Shown piece after piece: positions 18,140 to 26,940 of a stretch of DNA of 64,000 bases. Position 1 is the stretch's first letter; each line of letters starts with the position of its first letter. Made by a program: the position numbers and the translations under genes. The DNA comes from JAMLJG01 sp035327585 (GTDB lineage Bacteria > Verrucomicrobiota > Kiritimatiellia > CAIVKH01). The DNA is taken from positions 54,847 through 118,846 of the forward strand of contig DAOLDD010000009.1 of the NCBI GenBank assembly GCA_035327585.1. Reading direction: 5' to 3'. The notes under the pieces are model-generated. The model ran no database searches, was not told the DNA's origin, and saw only the letters and a list, made by a program, of their open reading frames with translations.

Positions 18140-19279
18140 ATGAAGCACGCAGTGGTTGGAGTGGTACTGATGGGCGTCCTGGCCAATGTGCCGGCACGGG
18201 CCGAGTGGCAAAACCTGTGGACCGACGATTTTTCGTCACCGCCTACGGCCTGGACCTACACCGGCGTTCTCAACGCGACGAACGCGGAACTCTTCCGCTA
18301 CGACGCCGACAACCAGCGCATCGCCGCGGAGTGGGACCAGTCGAATTATTTTGCCGGCTGGCCCAATGATCCCTACGTCATTTCCAACTCCTGGTTCAGC
18401 CGCCCGCTGCCGCAGCCGCTTACGCACCGGCACAGCTTCCGCCTCCGCGCCACGCTGCGCATTGACGCGGGGTCCATCCCGGACACGACGGAGTTCCACC
18501 AGATTGCGGTGATCGGCCTCTACGGCCTGACCAACATGGGGCCGGACCGCACCTTGTCCGATGATTTTTCCGGCAATAACTCGCTATTGAAAAATGCGAG
18601 CGACGCGGTGGAGTTTAATTATTTCATCAACAACTACGAAGACCCTGAATGGGGAAATTTCTACCCGAACATTTCCGCCCTGATTGCCGGCCATGTCACT
18701 GATGAGTCGGACTTCGTTTACATAACCGGAAATGGTGGAGATGTGGGATGGTTCAACAATACCGATATGGGGGCGAGCACCTATCTGCCGACAGAAACTG
18801 ACTTGTATTTGGACGTCGCATATTTCGGCGACGTCGGCCTGGCGCGCCGCCGCCTGTTCGTCGCGCTGTACACCGATGCCGCGCGCACGAATGTCGTCGA
18901 GGTGAATGGCGTGCCGATGTACTACTGGACCCAGCCGCTGCCGGAGGGCGAGTCCTTCGAACTGACGCACGCGGCCCTTCTGAATTACTCGGCGGCGGTC
19001 TGGTTCGGACCGAGCGCAAAGGGATCAGGCGCGTGGGACGACGTTGCCGTGGACCTGTTCGACGGCCAGTTGCTCCACAACCCGATCGACGGCGGCGACG
19101 TTGTGCTGTCGTGGACCGCCGTCAGCGGCGCGACGTACGCCGTGGTGTCCACGCCGGACCTGATGGCGGGGCCGTTCACCACGCAGGCGCTCGTGGCGGC
19201 GGACGGCGGGTTCGCCGCGTGGACCAACGCGCCGCTGGCGACGACGGAATTTTGGTTCGTGAAACCGATGGACCCGTGA
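18140..19279 (+). CDS. Secreted protein of unknown function under the B12 riboswitch
   Basis: The ATG at 18140 follows a GGAAAGGCGAAG ribosome site and gives 379 residues. A signal peptide ends at ARA-EWQNL (residue 21). The body is beta-rich and aromatic, with DDFSSPPTAW at the start, and may be a concanavalin/LamG-like fold; that is a guess. The last 55 residues (SWTAVSGATYAVVSTPDL, then AAWTNAPLATTEFWF) match the end of the secreted protein at 52.4 kb. It is the first gene behind the cobalamin riboswitch and overlaps the pseudopilin gene by 4 bp (GTGA). No cobalamin-related function is recognised, so it is a candidate for a new B12-linked surface protein. Confidence 0.7.
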   Translation: MKHAVVGVVLMGVLANVPARAEWQNLWTDDFSSPPTAWTYTGVLNATNAELFRYDADNQRIAAEWDQSNYFAGWPNDPYVISNSWFSRPLPQPLTHRHSFRLRATLRIDAGSIPDTTEFHQIAVIGLYGLTNMGPDRTLSDDFSGNNSLLKNASDAVEFNYFINNYEDPEWGNFYPNISALIAGHVTDESDFVYITGNGGDVGWFNNTDMGASTYLPTETDLYLDVAYFGDVGLARRRLFVALYTDAARTNVVEVNGVPMYYWTQPLPEGESFELTHAALLNYSAAVWFGPSAKGSGAWDDVAVDLFDGQLLHNPIDGGDVVLSWTAVSGATYAVVSTPDLMAGPFTTQALVAADGGFAAWTNAPLATTEFWFVKPMDP

Positions 19280-20019
19280 AGAAATCCGGCTTCAACCTGA
19301 TCGAGTTGCTTTCCGTGATGGGCGTGCTGGCCATCGCCGGCACGCTCACTTTCCCCGCATGGCGCGATGCATTGGCCGCGTCGCGCCGTGCGGCGTGCGC
19401 GAGCAATTTGCGGCAGATGGCCACGGCGTACCTGGGCTACATGATCGACCACGACGGTGCGTTGTTCCCGTACATGACGCAGGAGGGCGGAGACCGCATT
19501 TGGTTTTGGGGCCGCGAAATTGGCAACGCCGCGGAGGGGCAGCGCGTCATCGATCGTACGCAGGCGCGTCTCGCCCCCTATCTCGGCGTGGCGACCGTCG
19601 AGACCTGCCGGGAATTCCCGTACCGCGCCACCTTCTACAAGCAGAAATTCGAGACCGCGACATACGGCTACGGGTTGAATCACTACCTGCTGCGCGGCAT
19701 GCCCGCCAATAGTTCCGCCGGCATCGTCGCGTTTAACTCCATCACGCATCCCGCCTCGACCATCCTGTGGGGCGACGCCGCGCAGATCAACACCTGGCAG
19801 GCCCCGGCTTCCCCGCGCAACCCGATGCTGGAGGAGTGGTACTATCTCTCGCACTTCGAACCGACGTACCACTTCCGCCACGGCAGGCGGGTGCAGGTCG
19901 CCATGGCGGATGGCGGAGTGCGCCTGCTCGAACCGCACCGCCTGCTCCCCCAGTGCGACGGGCAGGTCGGCCATCTGGAGCCGCCGGGCCGGAACGACTA
20001 CCTGCGCCCCTTGAAATGA
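19276..20019 (+). CDS. H-X9-DG type pseudopilin, second gene under the B12 riboswitch
   Basis: A GTG start at 19276 overlaps the previous stop. The 247-residue product begins VKKSGFNLIELLSVMGVLAI, a prepilin leader cleaved after Gly with the expected Glu at +5 (FNLIE). A soluble C-terminal domain contains HGRRVQVAMADG, the H-X9-DG motif of a pseudopilin class abundant in Planctomycetes and Verrucomicrobia. It needs a prepilin peptidase (not in this window) and probably a type II/IV-like machine. Regulation by cobalamin is implied by the upstream riboswitch and terminator. Its role in B12 physiology is unknown. Confidence 0.85.
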   Translation: MKKSGFNLIELLSVMGVLAIAGTLTFPAWRDALAASRRAACASNLRQMATAYLGYMIDHDGALFPYMTQEGGDRIWFWGREIGNAAEGQRVIDRTQARLAPYLGVATVETCREFPYRATFYKQKFETATYGYGLNHYLLRGMPANSSAGIVAFNSITHPASTILWGDAAQINTWQAPASPRNPMLEEWYYLSHFEPTYHFRHGRRVQVAMADGGVRLLEPHRLLPQCDGQVGHLEPPGRNDYLRPLK

Positions 20020-20176
20020 CGAAATTGTCCCGGAACCACTGCCGGTAGGGGCTCACGTGGATTTACACCTAGATATAGCTTGATCTCGCGCGGTAACGCT
20101 TTTAGAAACGGCTTCGCGATAAATTTATGTTTTTCCAGCCTCTTAACCGATTCAAATCCCAGGATTTCGCGTCAAC

Positions 20177-20404
20177 ATGGACACCCCACTGCTCAGCGAA
20201 AAAATTCAAATTGAACGAAAACAGTTCTTCTTCGATCTCAAGGAGAACCCACGGGGCCGTTTTTTGCGGATAACCGAGGATGTTGGGGGGCGGCGCGATA
20301 CGATTATTATCCCGTCCACGGGACTGGAAGCGTTCCGGGACATGATTGAAGAGGTGATCCGCGCCAACGAGGCGTCGGCCGTCGCCGAGCCAGTGGCGGG
20401 CTGA
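20177..20404 (+). CDS. PUR-domain nucleic-acid-binding protein (DUF3276 family)
   Basis: The 75-residue protein contains one PUR repeat (EKIQIERKQFFFDLKENPRG, RFLRITEDV). This fold binds single-stranded DNA or RNA and normally works as a dimer. Bacterial homologues such as Borrelia BpuR bind nucleic acid and regulate translation or transcription. Length is typical of one-repeat bacterial members. The 157-bp region upstream (20020-20176) has no gene and may carry its promoter. Confidence 0.88.
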   Translation: MDTPLLSEKIQIERKQFFFDLKENPRGRFLRITEDVGGRRDTIIIPSTGLEAFRDMIEEVIRANEASAVAEPVAG

Positions 20405-20492
20405 CGCGGTCTGTTCTATCCGCGCGGTGTCGGCATTCGTGTTGCAGCCGCGCTCGTTGAGCGCGGTGCCCCGCCGGTGAGTATCAACTGAG

Positions 20493-21104
20493 ATGGCGGA
20501 TGATGTGAACAAGGAGGAAGGGGAGGTTTTGGACCCCCCGGATGTCGAACTCGTGGCCCGCGCGCGGGACGGGGATTATTCCGCCTACGAGGAACTCGTC
20601 CGCCGTTACCAGCGCCGCGTCTACGCCCTGGTCTACAACATGACCAGCCACAAGCAGGACGCCGAGGACATGGTCCAGGACGTCTTCGTGAAGGCCTACC
20701 GCTCGCTGCACGGCTTCAAGGGCGACTCCTCGTTCTACACCTGGATCTATCGTATCGCCGTCAACCGCACCATCAACTTCCTCAAGAAACGCAAGCGCAA
20801 GGCGGGCGACGTCAGCCTCGACGACGTCGACCAGGCCATCGAGCGCGACCCGGATTACGTCGAGCTGCGCGCCCGCGAATCGCCCGTGCGCGACATGACG
20901 CTCAACGAACTGCAAAAAAAGTTGAACGCCGCGCTGCAGACCCTGTCAGAGAAACACAGAACGGTTGTGGTGCTGCACGATATCCAAGGCCTGCCGCACG
21001 AGGAAATCGCCAGCATCACCAACAGTTCCGTGGGAACCGTCAGGTCGCGCTTGTTTTATGCGCGACAGCATTTGCAGAGGGAACTAGCCGAGTACGCGCC
21101 ATGA
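20493..21104 (+). CDS. ECF-type RNA polymerase sigma factor (RpoE/SigW-like)
   Basis: The 203-residue product has region 2 (YSAYEELVRRYQRRVYALVY, then DAEDMVQDVFVKAYRSL) and region 4 (LSEKHRTVVVLHDIQGLPHE, then SVGTVRSRLFYAR). There is no region 3. It sits directly upstream of, and overlaps by 4 bp, a gene for a small single-span protein. This is the usual sigma/anti-sigma arrangement. The stress it answers to cannot be read from sequence. Confidence 0.93.
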   Translation: MADDVNKEEGEVLDPPDVELVARARDGDYSAYEELVRRYQRRVYALVYNMTSHKQDAEDMVQDVFVKAYRSLHGFKGDSSFYTWIYRIAVNRTINFLKKRKRKAGDVSLDDVDQAIERDPDYVELRARESPVRDMTLNELQKKLNAALQTLSEKHRTVVVLHDIQGLPHEEIASITNSSVGTVRSRLFYARQHLQRELAEYAP

Positions 21105-21583
21105 CGACGAGCAACAACCAAACGCCGGGCAACGGGAAGGACGATTTCGTGCAGCGCCTCCTCGCACTAAAGCGCCACGAGCAGCCCGACCCGTATTTTG
21201 AAACCCGCTCGCTCGCCCGTCTGCGCGACGAGTTGCGCGATACCGCGCCCGGAGCGTCCTGGGCGTCGCGCCTGTGGGAAGCATTCACCGGCTCGCCGGT
21301 CCCGCTGCTGCGTGTCGCCGCGGTGTGTGTGATCGCCGTGCTGGCCGTAAATTTGTGGACGCTGAATTCGACCACCGAGCAAGCCGCGCCCGCCAGCGCG
21401 CCGGTGATGGTTGAACTGACCCCCGAACCGGTCACCGCGGAACCCGTCATGCTCGCCTCGACCAACGACTCCACCGACCTCTATCGCAAACCCGTTTTCG
21501 TGTTTGAGTATCCGTCCAACCGCCAACCGATGCGGTCGCTCCAGATGGGGCCGTCCTCGGTTCCGGTGCGATACGACTATTAG
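21101..21583 (+). CDS. Single-span membrane protein, probable anti-sigma factor
   Basis: The product has 160 residues. A cytoplasmic N-terminal part of about 60 residues (KDDFVQRLLALKRHEQPDPYFETRSL) is followed by one transmembrane helix (LLRVAAVCVIAVLAVNLW, near 68-85) and a Pro/Thr-rich extracytoplasmic tail. Translational coupling to the ECF sigma gene suggests an anti-sigma role. It lacks the HxxxCxxC zinc motif of the ZAS anti-sigma domain, so the interaction would be of another type. Confidence 0.6.
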   Translation: MTTSNNQTPGNGKDDFVQRLLALKRHEQPDPYFETRSLARLRDELRDTAPGASWASRLWEAFTGSPVPLLRVAAVCVIAVLAVNLWTLNSTTEQAAPASAPVMVELTPEPVTAEPVMLASTNDSTDLYRKPVFVFEYPSNRQPMRSLQMGPSSVPVRYDY

Positions 21584-21689
21584 GCTCGCCGGCCTCCGTT
21601 GGCTCCTTCCCCCCCCCCAAGCCCCCCCAAAGCAGCGGAGGCCGGCAGCCTTAAATTTCGCCCCCAGCGGGCAAGCCCGCCGGGCGGCA

Positions 21690-21748
21690 AGTCGCTTTTA
21701 CAGACGTTGTAAGTCCCCAAAAAAGGAATTACAGACGTTGTAAATTCC
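21690..21748. repeat. Two-copy TACAGACGTTG element, copy 1
   Basis: TACAGACGTTG occurs twice, exactly 31 bp apart (starts 21699 and 21730). Each copy sits in a small dyad (TTACA-GACGT-TGTAA). It lies in the 255-bp gene-free stretch 21584-21838. The same pair with the same spacing recurs at 58.67 kb. Confidence 0.8.
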
Positions 21749-21838
21749 TCCCTGACACCTGAAACCCGACACCTTCCTTCCCCTCGCAACCTCTTCCCCC
21801 TTGCCACCTGCGCGCGGCCCGGCTACACCAGCGCGCGC

Positions 21839-22189
21839 ATGAGCACACTTGCTTCGCATCCGCTGATTATCCTGCTGGGCACCCAGTTGCTGTTCACGAC
21901 GTCCGACTTCATGGGCCGCTATTACATGAAGAAATACGGCTTCGACGTGTCGATGTTGGCGACGCCGTGGTTCTGGATCTTCCAGGCGATTCGTCAGGTG
22001 GCGCTCTTTGGGCAGCTCTACGTCTTCGCGAACATCCCGCTGGGAAAGACGATGGCGCTGTTCGGCGCAACGTCGATCATCCTGAGCAACGTGCTGGGAA
22101 TTCTCTTCCTGCGCGAGATGCTTTCGCCGACGGCCTACATCGGCGTCGGCCTCGCCGTCGCGGCGATCCTCGTCATGGCGTTCCGCTGA
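21839..22189 (+). CDS. Half-size EamA/SMR-like membrane protein
   Basis: The 116-residue product has four predicted transmembrane helices. It ends with the EamA-like segment GATSIILSNVLGILFLREMLSP followed by a final hydrophobic helix. This is half of a ten-helix EamA transporter and close in size to small multidrug resistance proteins, which act as dimers. The substrate is unknown. Confidence 0.65.
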   Translation: MSTLASHPLIILLGTQLLFTTSDFMGRYYMKKYGFDVSMLATPWFWIFQAIRQVALFGQLYVFANIPLGKTMALFGATSIILSNVLGILFLREMLSPTAYIGVGLAVAAILVMAFR

Positions 22190-22197
22190 GCGGATTT

Positions 22198-22226
22198 TCA
22201 CCACGGAGACACGGAGACGCGGAGCG
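22198..22226. repeat. CACGGAGA word repeat
   Basis: CACCACGGAGACACGGAGACGCGGAG lies in the 46-bp spacer between converging genes: three 8-bp words with no complementary arm close by. It is another member of the short-word repeats seen throughout the window. Confidence 0.7.
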
Positions 22227-22235
22227 GGAAACGGG

Positions 22236-23141
22236 TTATGGGTCGGTCGCCACCGGCACCGGTGTAACCGGCTCGACGTAATCGGTCTCGGCCTCCGCCT
22301 CGGTCTCAGCCTCGATTTGGTCCTCGGTCGCCGCCCCGTCCTCTCGCAAATAATTCTTCCGCGTGCGGTCCTCGACATTGCGGACGCGCAGTACGGTTTT
22401 GGAGCGGGCGGGCAGGCTGGTGAGTTCGATGTCCTTGATGACCCAGCGGTCGTTGATTTTTTTGAAGCTCTTTACGTCCATGCGCCGCATCGGCTTGTCG
22501 TCGTGACCGTAGGCTTCGGCTTTCAGCATGATCCGGATGCGCGGGTCGATCCAGAGGCGTACGCCGGAGCAACCGGAAAAGGCGTCGGGCGCGGGAATGT
22601 CGATGACCCAGCAGGAGCGACCGCGCACGTCCTCGCGCCCCTTGGTCGTTGCGTCGGGCCACCAGAGGAAGGAGAGGCTGAGGTCCATCCAACTGATGTC
22701 GGTTCCCGGGATGGACGCGACGAGGTCGGGGAGGGGTGCGGCTTGCAGCGGATTGCCCTCAAAGTAGCGATAGTCGGGACGTCGCGGCTGTTCCCACGTG
22801 ATGGCGAGATGGCTGTGCGCGCCGCCAAACGCGTCGCGCAACGTGTAGCGCGCGGTGGGCGGCTGCGCCTGCCAATCGAGCAGCATTTCGACGCCTTTGC
22901 GAACATCCTTTGCATCGTCGCGCGCGCGGGCGGTCAGGTCGCCGGTGATGCGCAGCGGGATGTCGGGCAGCGCGAGGATGACCTCGTTCAGCATTTCGCG
23001 CGCGGGCGGAAATTCCGGGATGCGCTGGGCGAATGCGGGGGGGATGACCGATGCGAGGGTGAAAAGGAGCACGAGTGTCGGCAGGCGACACACTCCGCGA
23101 TCAATGCGCGCGGCTACAGGACGTGGGGCGCGGGTGTTCAT
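22236..23141 (-). CDS. LolA-like outer-membrane lipoprotein-sorting family protein
   Basis: The product has 301 residues. A signal peptide ends near AFA-QRIPEF (residue 38). The mature part has the single-domain LolA/LolB-like pattern of the TP_0789 family (WQAQPPTARYTLRDAFGG, then LWIDPRIRIMLKAEAYG and KSFKKINDRWVIKDIELTS). Members are periplasmic lipid- or lipoprotein-handling proteins. The gene overlaps lon by 4 bp. The last 25 residues include EAETEAEAETDYVEP, encoded by a GAGACC/GAGGCC word repeat that also occurs near 54.0 kb. The tail is probably a recent, non-conserved addition. Confidence 0.75.
   Translation of the reverse strand: MNTRAPRPVAARIDRGVCRLPTLVLLFTLASVIPPAFAQRIPEFPPAREMLNEVILALPDIPLRITGDLTARARDDAKDVRKGVEMLLDWQAQPPTARYTLRDAFGGAHSHLAITWEQPRRPDYRYFEGNPLQAAPLPDLVASIPGTDISWMDLSLSFLWWPDATTKGREDVRGRSCWVIDIPAPDAFSGCSGVRLWIDPRIRIMLKAEAYGHDDKPMRRMDVKSFKKINDRWVIKDIELTSLPARSKTVLRVRNVEDRTRKNYLREDGAATEDQIEAETEAEAETDYVEPVTPVPVATDP
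22281..22314. repeat. GGTCTC/GGCCTC word repeat within the LolA-like 3' end
   Basis: Six-bp words (GGTCTC, GGCCTC, CGCCTC, GGTCTC, AGCCTC) fill the last codons of the LolA-like gene. The complementary words (GAGACC, GAGGCC) form the array at 53.96-54.05 kb. Confidence 0.75.
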
Positions 23142-25567
23142 TTCCGCCGCGCCTTTTTCGCCGGGGTCGCGCCGTTGAGGAGGACGCGCAGGGCGCTGTC
23201 GGCGTTTTGCACGTAACGGAAGGTAATTTTCTTGCGCACCTCGGCGGGCACATCGTCGAGATGGCGCCGGTTGCTGGCGGGCATGACGATGGTGGTGATG
23301 CCCGCGCGGCTCGCCGCGAGCACCTTCTCCTTGATGCCGCCGACGGGCATGATGCGGCCGCGCAGCGTGATCTCGCCGGTCATCGCGATGTGCGACGGGA
23401 CCGGCTTGCCGGTCACGAGCGAGACGAGTGCGGCGAGCATGGCGACGCCCGCGGAGGGGCCGTCCTTCGGGATGGCGCCGGCGGGGACGTGGATGTGGAA
23501 GTCCGACTCGTCGGCGAATTTGGGATCGAGCTTCCAGTCCGCCGCGTGGGCGCGCACGTAGCTCAGGGCGGCGCGCGCGGATTCCTTCATCACGTCGCCG
23601 AGTGAGCCGGTGAGGATGAGGTTGCCCTTGCCGGGCATGCGCGTGGCCTCAATGAATAGAATGTCGCCGCCGGTGGAGGTCCACGCGAGGCCGGTGACGA
23701 CGCCGGGCACGGTGCGTTTTTCGGCCGTCTCCGAGTCGAACCGCACCGGACCGAGCCAGTCGCGCAGCATTTCGGGTTTTACCGTGACGGCGCGCGCCTT
23801 GCCTTCGGCGATGCGGCGCGCGGCTTTGCGGCAGAGGCCCGCGAGTTCGCGGTCGAGATTGCGCACGCCCGCCTCGCGGGTGTAGTCGGCGATGACTTTT
23901 TCAACCGTCGCGCGGGGCAGGGTGATCTGTTTCTTCTTCAGGCCGTGGTTGTCGACCTGGCGCGGCACGAGGTGCTTCGTCGCGATGAAGAGCTTCTCCT
24001 GCTGCGTGTAGCCGGGCAGTTCGATCAGTTCCATGCGGTCGCGCAGCGGCGCGGGCATGGTGTCGATGATGTTGCCGGTGGCGATGAAGAGAACCTGCGA
24101 GAGGTCGAACGGCACGTCGAGGTAGTGGTCCGTGAAGGAGTTGTTCTGCGCCGGGTCGAGCACCTCCAGCATCGCGGACGCGGGGTCGCCGCGGAAATCC
24201 GCGCCGAGCTTGTCGATCTCGTCCAGCATGAAGACCGGGTTGCGTGAGCCGGCCTTGCGCAGGCTCTGGATGATCCGGCCGGGCAGCGCGCCGATGTAGG
24301 TGCGGCGGTGGCCGCGGATTTCCGCCTCGTCGCGCATGCCGCCGAGCGAGACGCGGATGAAGGCGCGGCCGAGCGCGCGCGCGATGGACTGGCCGAGCGA
24401 GGTCTTGCCGACGCCGGGCGGGCCGACGAAGCAGAGGATCGGCCCCTTCATGTCGCGCTTCAGCTTGAGCACGGAGAGGTATTCGAGGATGCGGTCCTTG
24501 ACCTTCTTGAGGTTGTAGTGGTCCTCGTCGAGGATGCGCGCGGCGCGGGCGATGTCGAGGTGGTCCTCGGTGGTGACGGCCCACGGCAACTCGCAGAGGA
24601 TGTCGAGATAGGTGCGGATCACGCCGTGTTCCGGGGAGGCGGGCGGGATCGCTCCGAGGCGCGCCATCTCCTTGCGTGCGACCTTTTCGACTTCGGCGGG
24701 CATCTTTGCCTTCGCGATCTTTTCCTCCAGCTCGTTCGCGTCGAGCTGTTGCTGGTCCGACTCGCCGAGTTCCTTCTTGATGGCTTTAATTTGCTCGCGA
24801 AGGAAAAAGTCGCGCTGCGTTTTGGAGAACGTCTGGCTGACCTGCGATTGGATTTCGTTGCCGACGCGCAGGACTTCGCGCTCGCGGTTGAGGAGCGGCG
24901 CGAGTTTCTTTAGGCGCTCCTGCGGGCGGTTTTCGTCGAGCAGGGCCTGCCGGTCCTCCAGCGTCAGGTTGAGGTTCGCGGCGATCAGGTCGGAGAGGCG
25001 GCCGGGCTCCTCAATGTTGACGACGGCGATTTTGAGTTCGTCGGGCAGCGTGGGGGACATCGTGATGACGTCCTGGAAAAGCGTTGAGGCGTTGCGCGCG
25101 AGCGCGGCGATTTCAATCGACTCCTCCACGGCGTCCGGGCGCAGCGTGTAGCGGGAGCGCAGATAGGACCCGTCCTCGCCATTGCCGGTGAAGCGGCAGC
25201 GGGTGACGCCCTGGACGAGGACGCGGACGGTGTCGTCGGGAAAGCGCAGCATCTTGAGCAGGCGGCATACGCAGCCGTTCGGCATCAGGTCTTCCAGCCC
25301 GACCTTGTCGTCCGACGTGGAGCGGTTCTTTTGCAGCGTGCAGATCAGGAATCGTCCGGTGGTGCCGGCGTCTTCGACCAGCTTGATGGAGCGCTGTGTA
25401 TTGACGACCAGCGGTGCGATCATGCCGGGGAATACGACGAGGTCGCTGAGCGGCAGCACGGGCAGGATGTCGGGCAGCGCGTCCTCGTCGTGCTCGATCG
25501 AGGCCACGATGGCGCTCCCGGGTTTCGCGCGGGCTTTCGACGGCTTGGTGGTCGGTTCGTCGGCCAT
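23138..25567 (-). CDS. lon: Lon ATP-dependent protease
   Basis: The 809-residue product has the LonA architecture. The N-terminal substrate domain begins LPDILPVLPLSDLVVFPGM near residue 30. The AAA+ module has Walker A GPPGVGKTSLG at about 382-392 and Walker B PVFMLDEIDKLG. The C-terminal serine-lysine protease domain has its nucleophile in KDGPSAGVAM and a downstream catalytic Lys in GGIKEKVLAA. Length is typical. It degrades misfolded and regulatory proteins in the cytoplasm. It lies 2 bp behind the hsp20 gene, which makes a proteostasis operon. Confidence 0.97.
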   Translation of the reverse strand: MADEPTTKPSKARAKPGSAIVASIEHDEDALPDILPVLPLSDLVVFPGMIAPLVVNTQRSIKLVEDAGTTGRFLICTLQKNRSTSDDKVGLEDLMPNGCVCRLLKMLRFPDDTVRVLVQGVTRCRFTGNGEDGSYLRSRYTLRPDAVEESIEIAALARNASTLFQDVITMSPTLPDELKIAVVNIEEPGRLSDLIAANLNLTLEDRQALLDENRPQERLKKLAPLLNREREVLRVGNEIQSQVSQTFSKTQRDFFLREQIKAIKKELGESDQQQLDANELEEKIAKAKMPAEVEKVARKEMARLGAIPPASPEHGVIRTYLDILCELPWAVTTEDHLDIARAARILDEDHYNLKKVKDRILEYLSVLKLKRDMKGPILCFVGPPGVGKTSLGQSIARALGRAFIRVSLGGMRDEAEIRGHRRTYIGALPGRIIQSLRKAGSRNPVFMLDEIDKLGADFRGDPASAMLEVLDPAQNNSFTDHYLDVPFDLSQVLFIATGNIIDTMPAPLRDRMELIELPGYTQQEKLFIATKHLVPRQVDNHGLKKKQITLPRATVEKVIADYTREAGVRNLDRELAGLCRKAARRIAEGKARAVTVKPEMLRDWLGPVRFDSETAEKRTVPGVVTGLAWTSTGGDILFIEATRMPGKGNLILTGSLGDVMKESARAALSYVRAHAADWKLDPKFADESDFHIHVPAGAIPKDGPSAGVAMLAALVSLVTGKPVPSHIAMTGEITLRGRIMPVGGIKEKVLAASRAGITTIVMPASNRRHLDDVPAEVRKKITFRYVQNADSALRVLLNGATPAKKARRK

Positions 25568-25569
25568 GG

Positions 25570-26001
25570 TCAGGATCCTACCTGGATGTGGACGTGGGTG
25601 GGGCGCGGTGTGGTCGCGCGCGGGAGGTTGATGGTGAGGACGCCGAGCTGCATGGCGGCGCCGGCGTGGTCGCCGTCGATCGCGAAGGGCAGCGGGAGAA
25701 CGCGCTCAAAGGGGCCATAGTCCATTTCCATCTGGCGGAAGCGATAGCCCGCCGCCGTGGCGCTGTTCTGCGGGTCGCGCCGTATGCCGCGGATGACGAG
25801 GACCTGGTCGTCGAGCTGGATTTCGATGGCGTCCAGCGGCACGCCGGCGAGCTCGACGCGGACGAGCAAGCCGTTCGGGCCCTCGAATACATCGGTGTTC
25901 GGCGACCACGCGGGGCCGCCGGGCGGCGGCTGGCGGGCATCATCCATCCCGGCGAGCTTTCGCTGCAACTGGGTCCACTGGAATATAAAACTGCGCTGCA
26001 T
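25570..26001 (-). CDS. Small heat-shock protein (Hsp20/alpha-crystallin)
   Basis: From the ATG at 26001 (MQRSFIFQWTQ) the product has 143 residues. The alpha-crystallin domain runs from about residue 33 (SPNTDVFEGPNGLLVRVELAGV, IEIQLDDQVLVIRGIR) to LGVLTINLPRA near the end. An upstream in-frame ATG at 26040 would begin inside the CAATTG repeat and is less likely. Hsp20 holds unfolding proteins. Its place directly before lon fits joint heat- or stress-regulated expression, though no heat-shock operator was found. Confidence 0.9.
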   Translation of the reverse strand: MQRSFIFQWTQLQRKLAGMDDARQPPPGGPAWSPNTDVFEGPNGLLVRVELAGVPLDAIEIQLDDQVLVIRGIRRDPQNSATAAGYRFRQMEMDYGPFERVLPLPFAIDGDHAGAAMQLGVLTINLPRATTPRPTHVHIQVGS

Positions 26002-26027
26002 GGCGAGGACATAGATTAGGTCAAAAT

Positions 26028-26058
26028 CGGCAATTCGCAATTGGCAATTGGCAATTCG
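26028..26058. repeat. GCAATTG word repeat in the hsp20/asmA-like divergent spacer
   Basis: Four tandem 7-bp copies (GCAATTC, GCAATTG, GCAATTG, GCAATTC) lie in the 74-bp spacer between divergent genes, where both promoters should sit. The word matches that at 16.95 kb. Confidence 0.8.
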
Positions 26059-26075
26059 ACCGTATCTTTACTTCC

Positions 26076-26882
26076 ATGAAACTACTGAAATTTATCGGGG
26101 TGTTCGTGCTCGTCGTCCTGGTGGTCGGGTTGCTGGCCCGGAACCAGCTCATCAAGATGGAGGCGCGCCGCCTGATCGCGCAGCAGACCGGCTTCGGCCT
26201 GGAGATCGGCTCGCTGAAGACGCACCTGTGGTCGACCCGGGTCGAGTTGGAAAATGTGGTGGTCCGCAATCCACCGGATTTCCCGGAGTCGACGGCGTTT
26301 GAAATTCGCCGCGTGTGGGTGGATGTCGACCCGTGGGCGTTGTTCCGGCGCGAGACGCATCTGACGGAGATGGTGCTGGATGTGCCGCGCGTGGTGGTCG
26401 TGCGCAATGAGAAGGGGGATACGAATCTGAAGCGGCTTTCCGCCGCCTCGCGACCGGCCTCCGGTGGGACGCCGTCCGCACCCGCGCCGCAGCCACGGAA
26501 GCCGGAGGGCGACGCGAAACCAGTCCCCGGTCCAACCCCGAAGGAATCCAAGCCCGAGCGGCCTTTCCTGATCGACCGAATGCGCCTGAAAATCGGCACG
26601 GTGGAATACCACGACTATCGTGCACCGGACGCGCCTGCCGTGACGAAGCTCAACTTGAACGTGGACCGCGAGCACCGGGACCTGCGGTCCACCGCGGACA
26701 TCGGCAACCTGCTCATCGCCGGCGTGATGGAAAGCGCCGCCACGCAACTCTTCGGCGATGTCGGTCGTTCGCTGCAAAAAGTCGCGGAAGATGAACAGCT
26801 CCGTGCCGAAGTGAAGAAGATTGGCAAAGACCTCAAGCGCGCGTTCAAGGGGCTGCTGCAGGAGCCGGCGGCGGAGGAGTAG
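26076..26882 (+). CDS. AsmA-like periplasmic protein
   Basis: The 268-residue product has an N-terminal membrane anchor (LLKFIGVFVLVVLVVGLLA). The N-terminal AsmA-like repeat follows (GFGLEIGSLKTHLWSTRVEL, then VWVDVDPWALFRRETHLTEM). A Pro/Ala-rich linker spans about residues 125-155. The C-terminal third is shorter than in AsmA/TamB proteins. A role in envelope lipid or protein traffic is likely by family, and the tamAB pair elsewhere in the window is the full-size relative. Confidence 0.75.
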   Translation: MKLLKFIGVFVLVVLVVGLLARNQLIKMEARRLIAQQTGFGLEIGSLKTHLWSTRVELENVVVRNPPDFPESTAFEIRRVWVDVDPWALFRRETHLTEMVLDVPRVVVVRNEKGDTNLKRLSAASRPASGGTPSAPAPQPRKPEGDAKPVPGPTPKESKPERPFLIDRMRLKIGTVEYHDYRAPDAPAVTKLNLNVDREHRDLRSTADIGNLLIAGVMESAATQLFGDVGRSLQKVAEDEQLRAEVKKIGKDLKRAFKGLLQEPAAEE

Positions 26883-26940
26883 CGGGGAACGGGGGGAGCG
26901 CCATTGACAGTGGTGGCGGCTGTGCTACGTTGTAACACAT

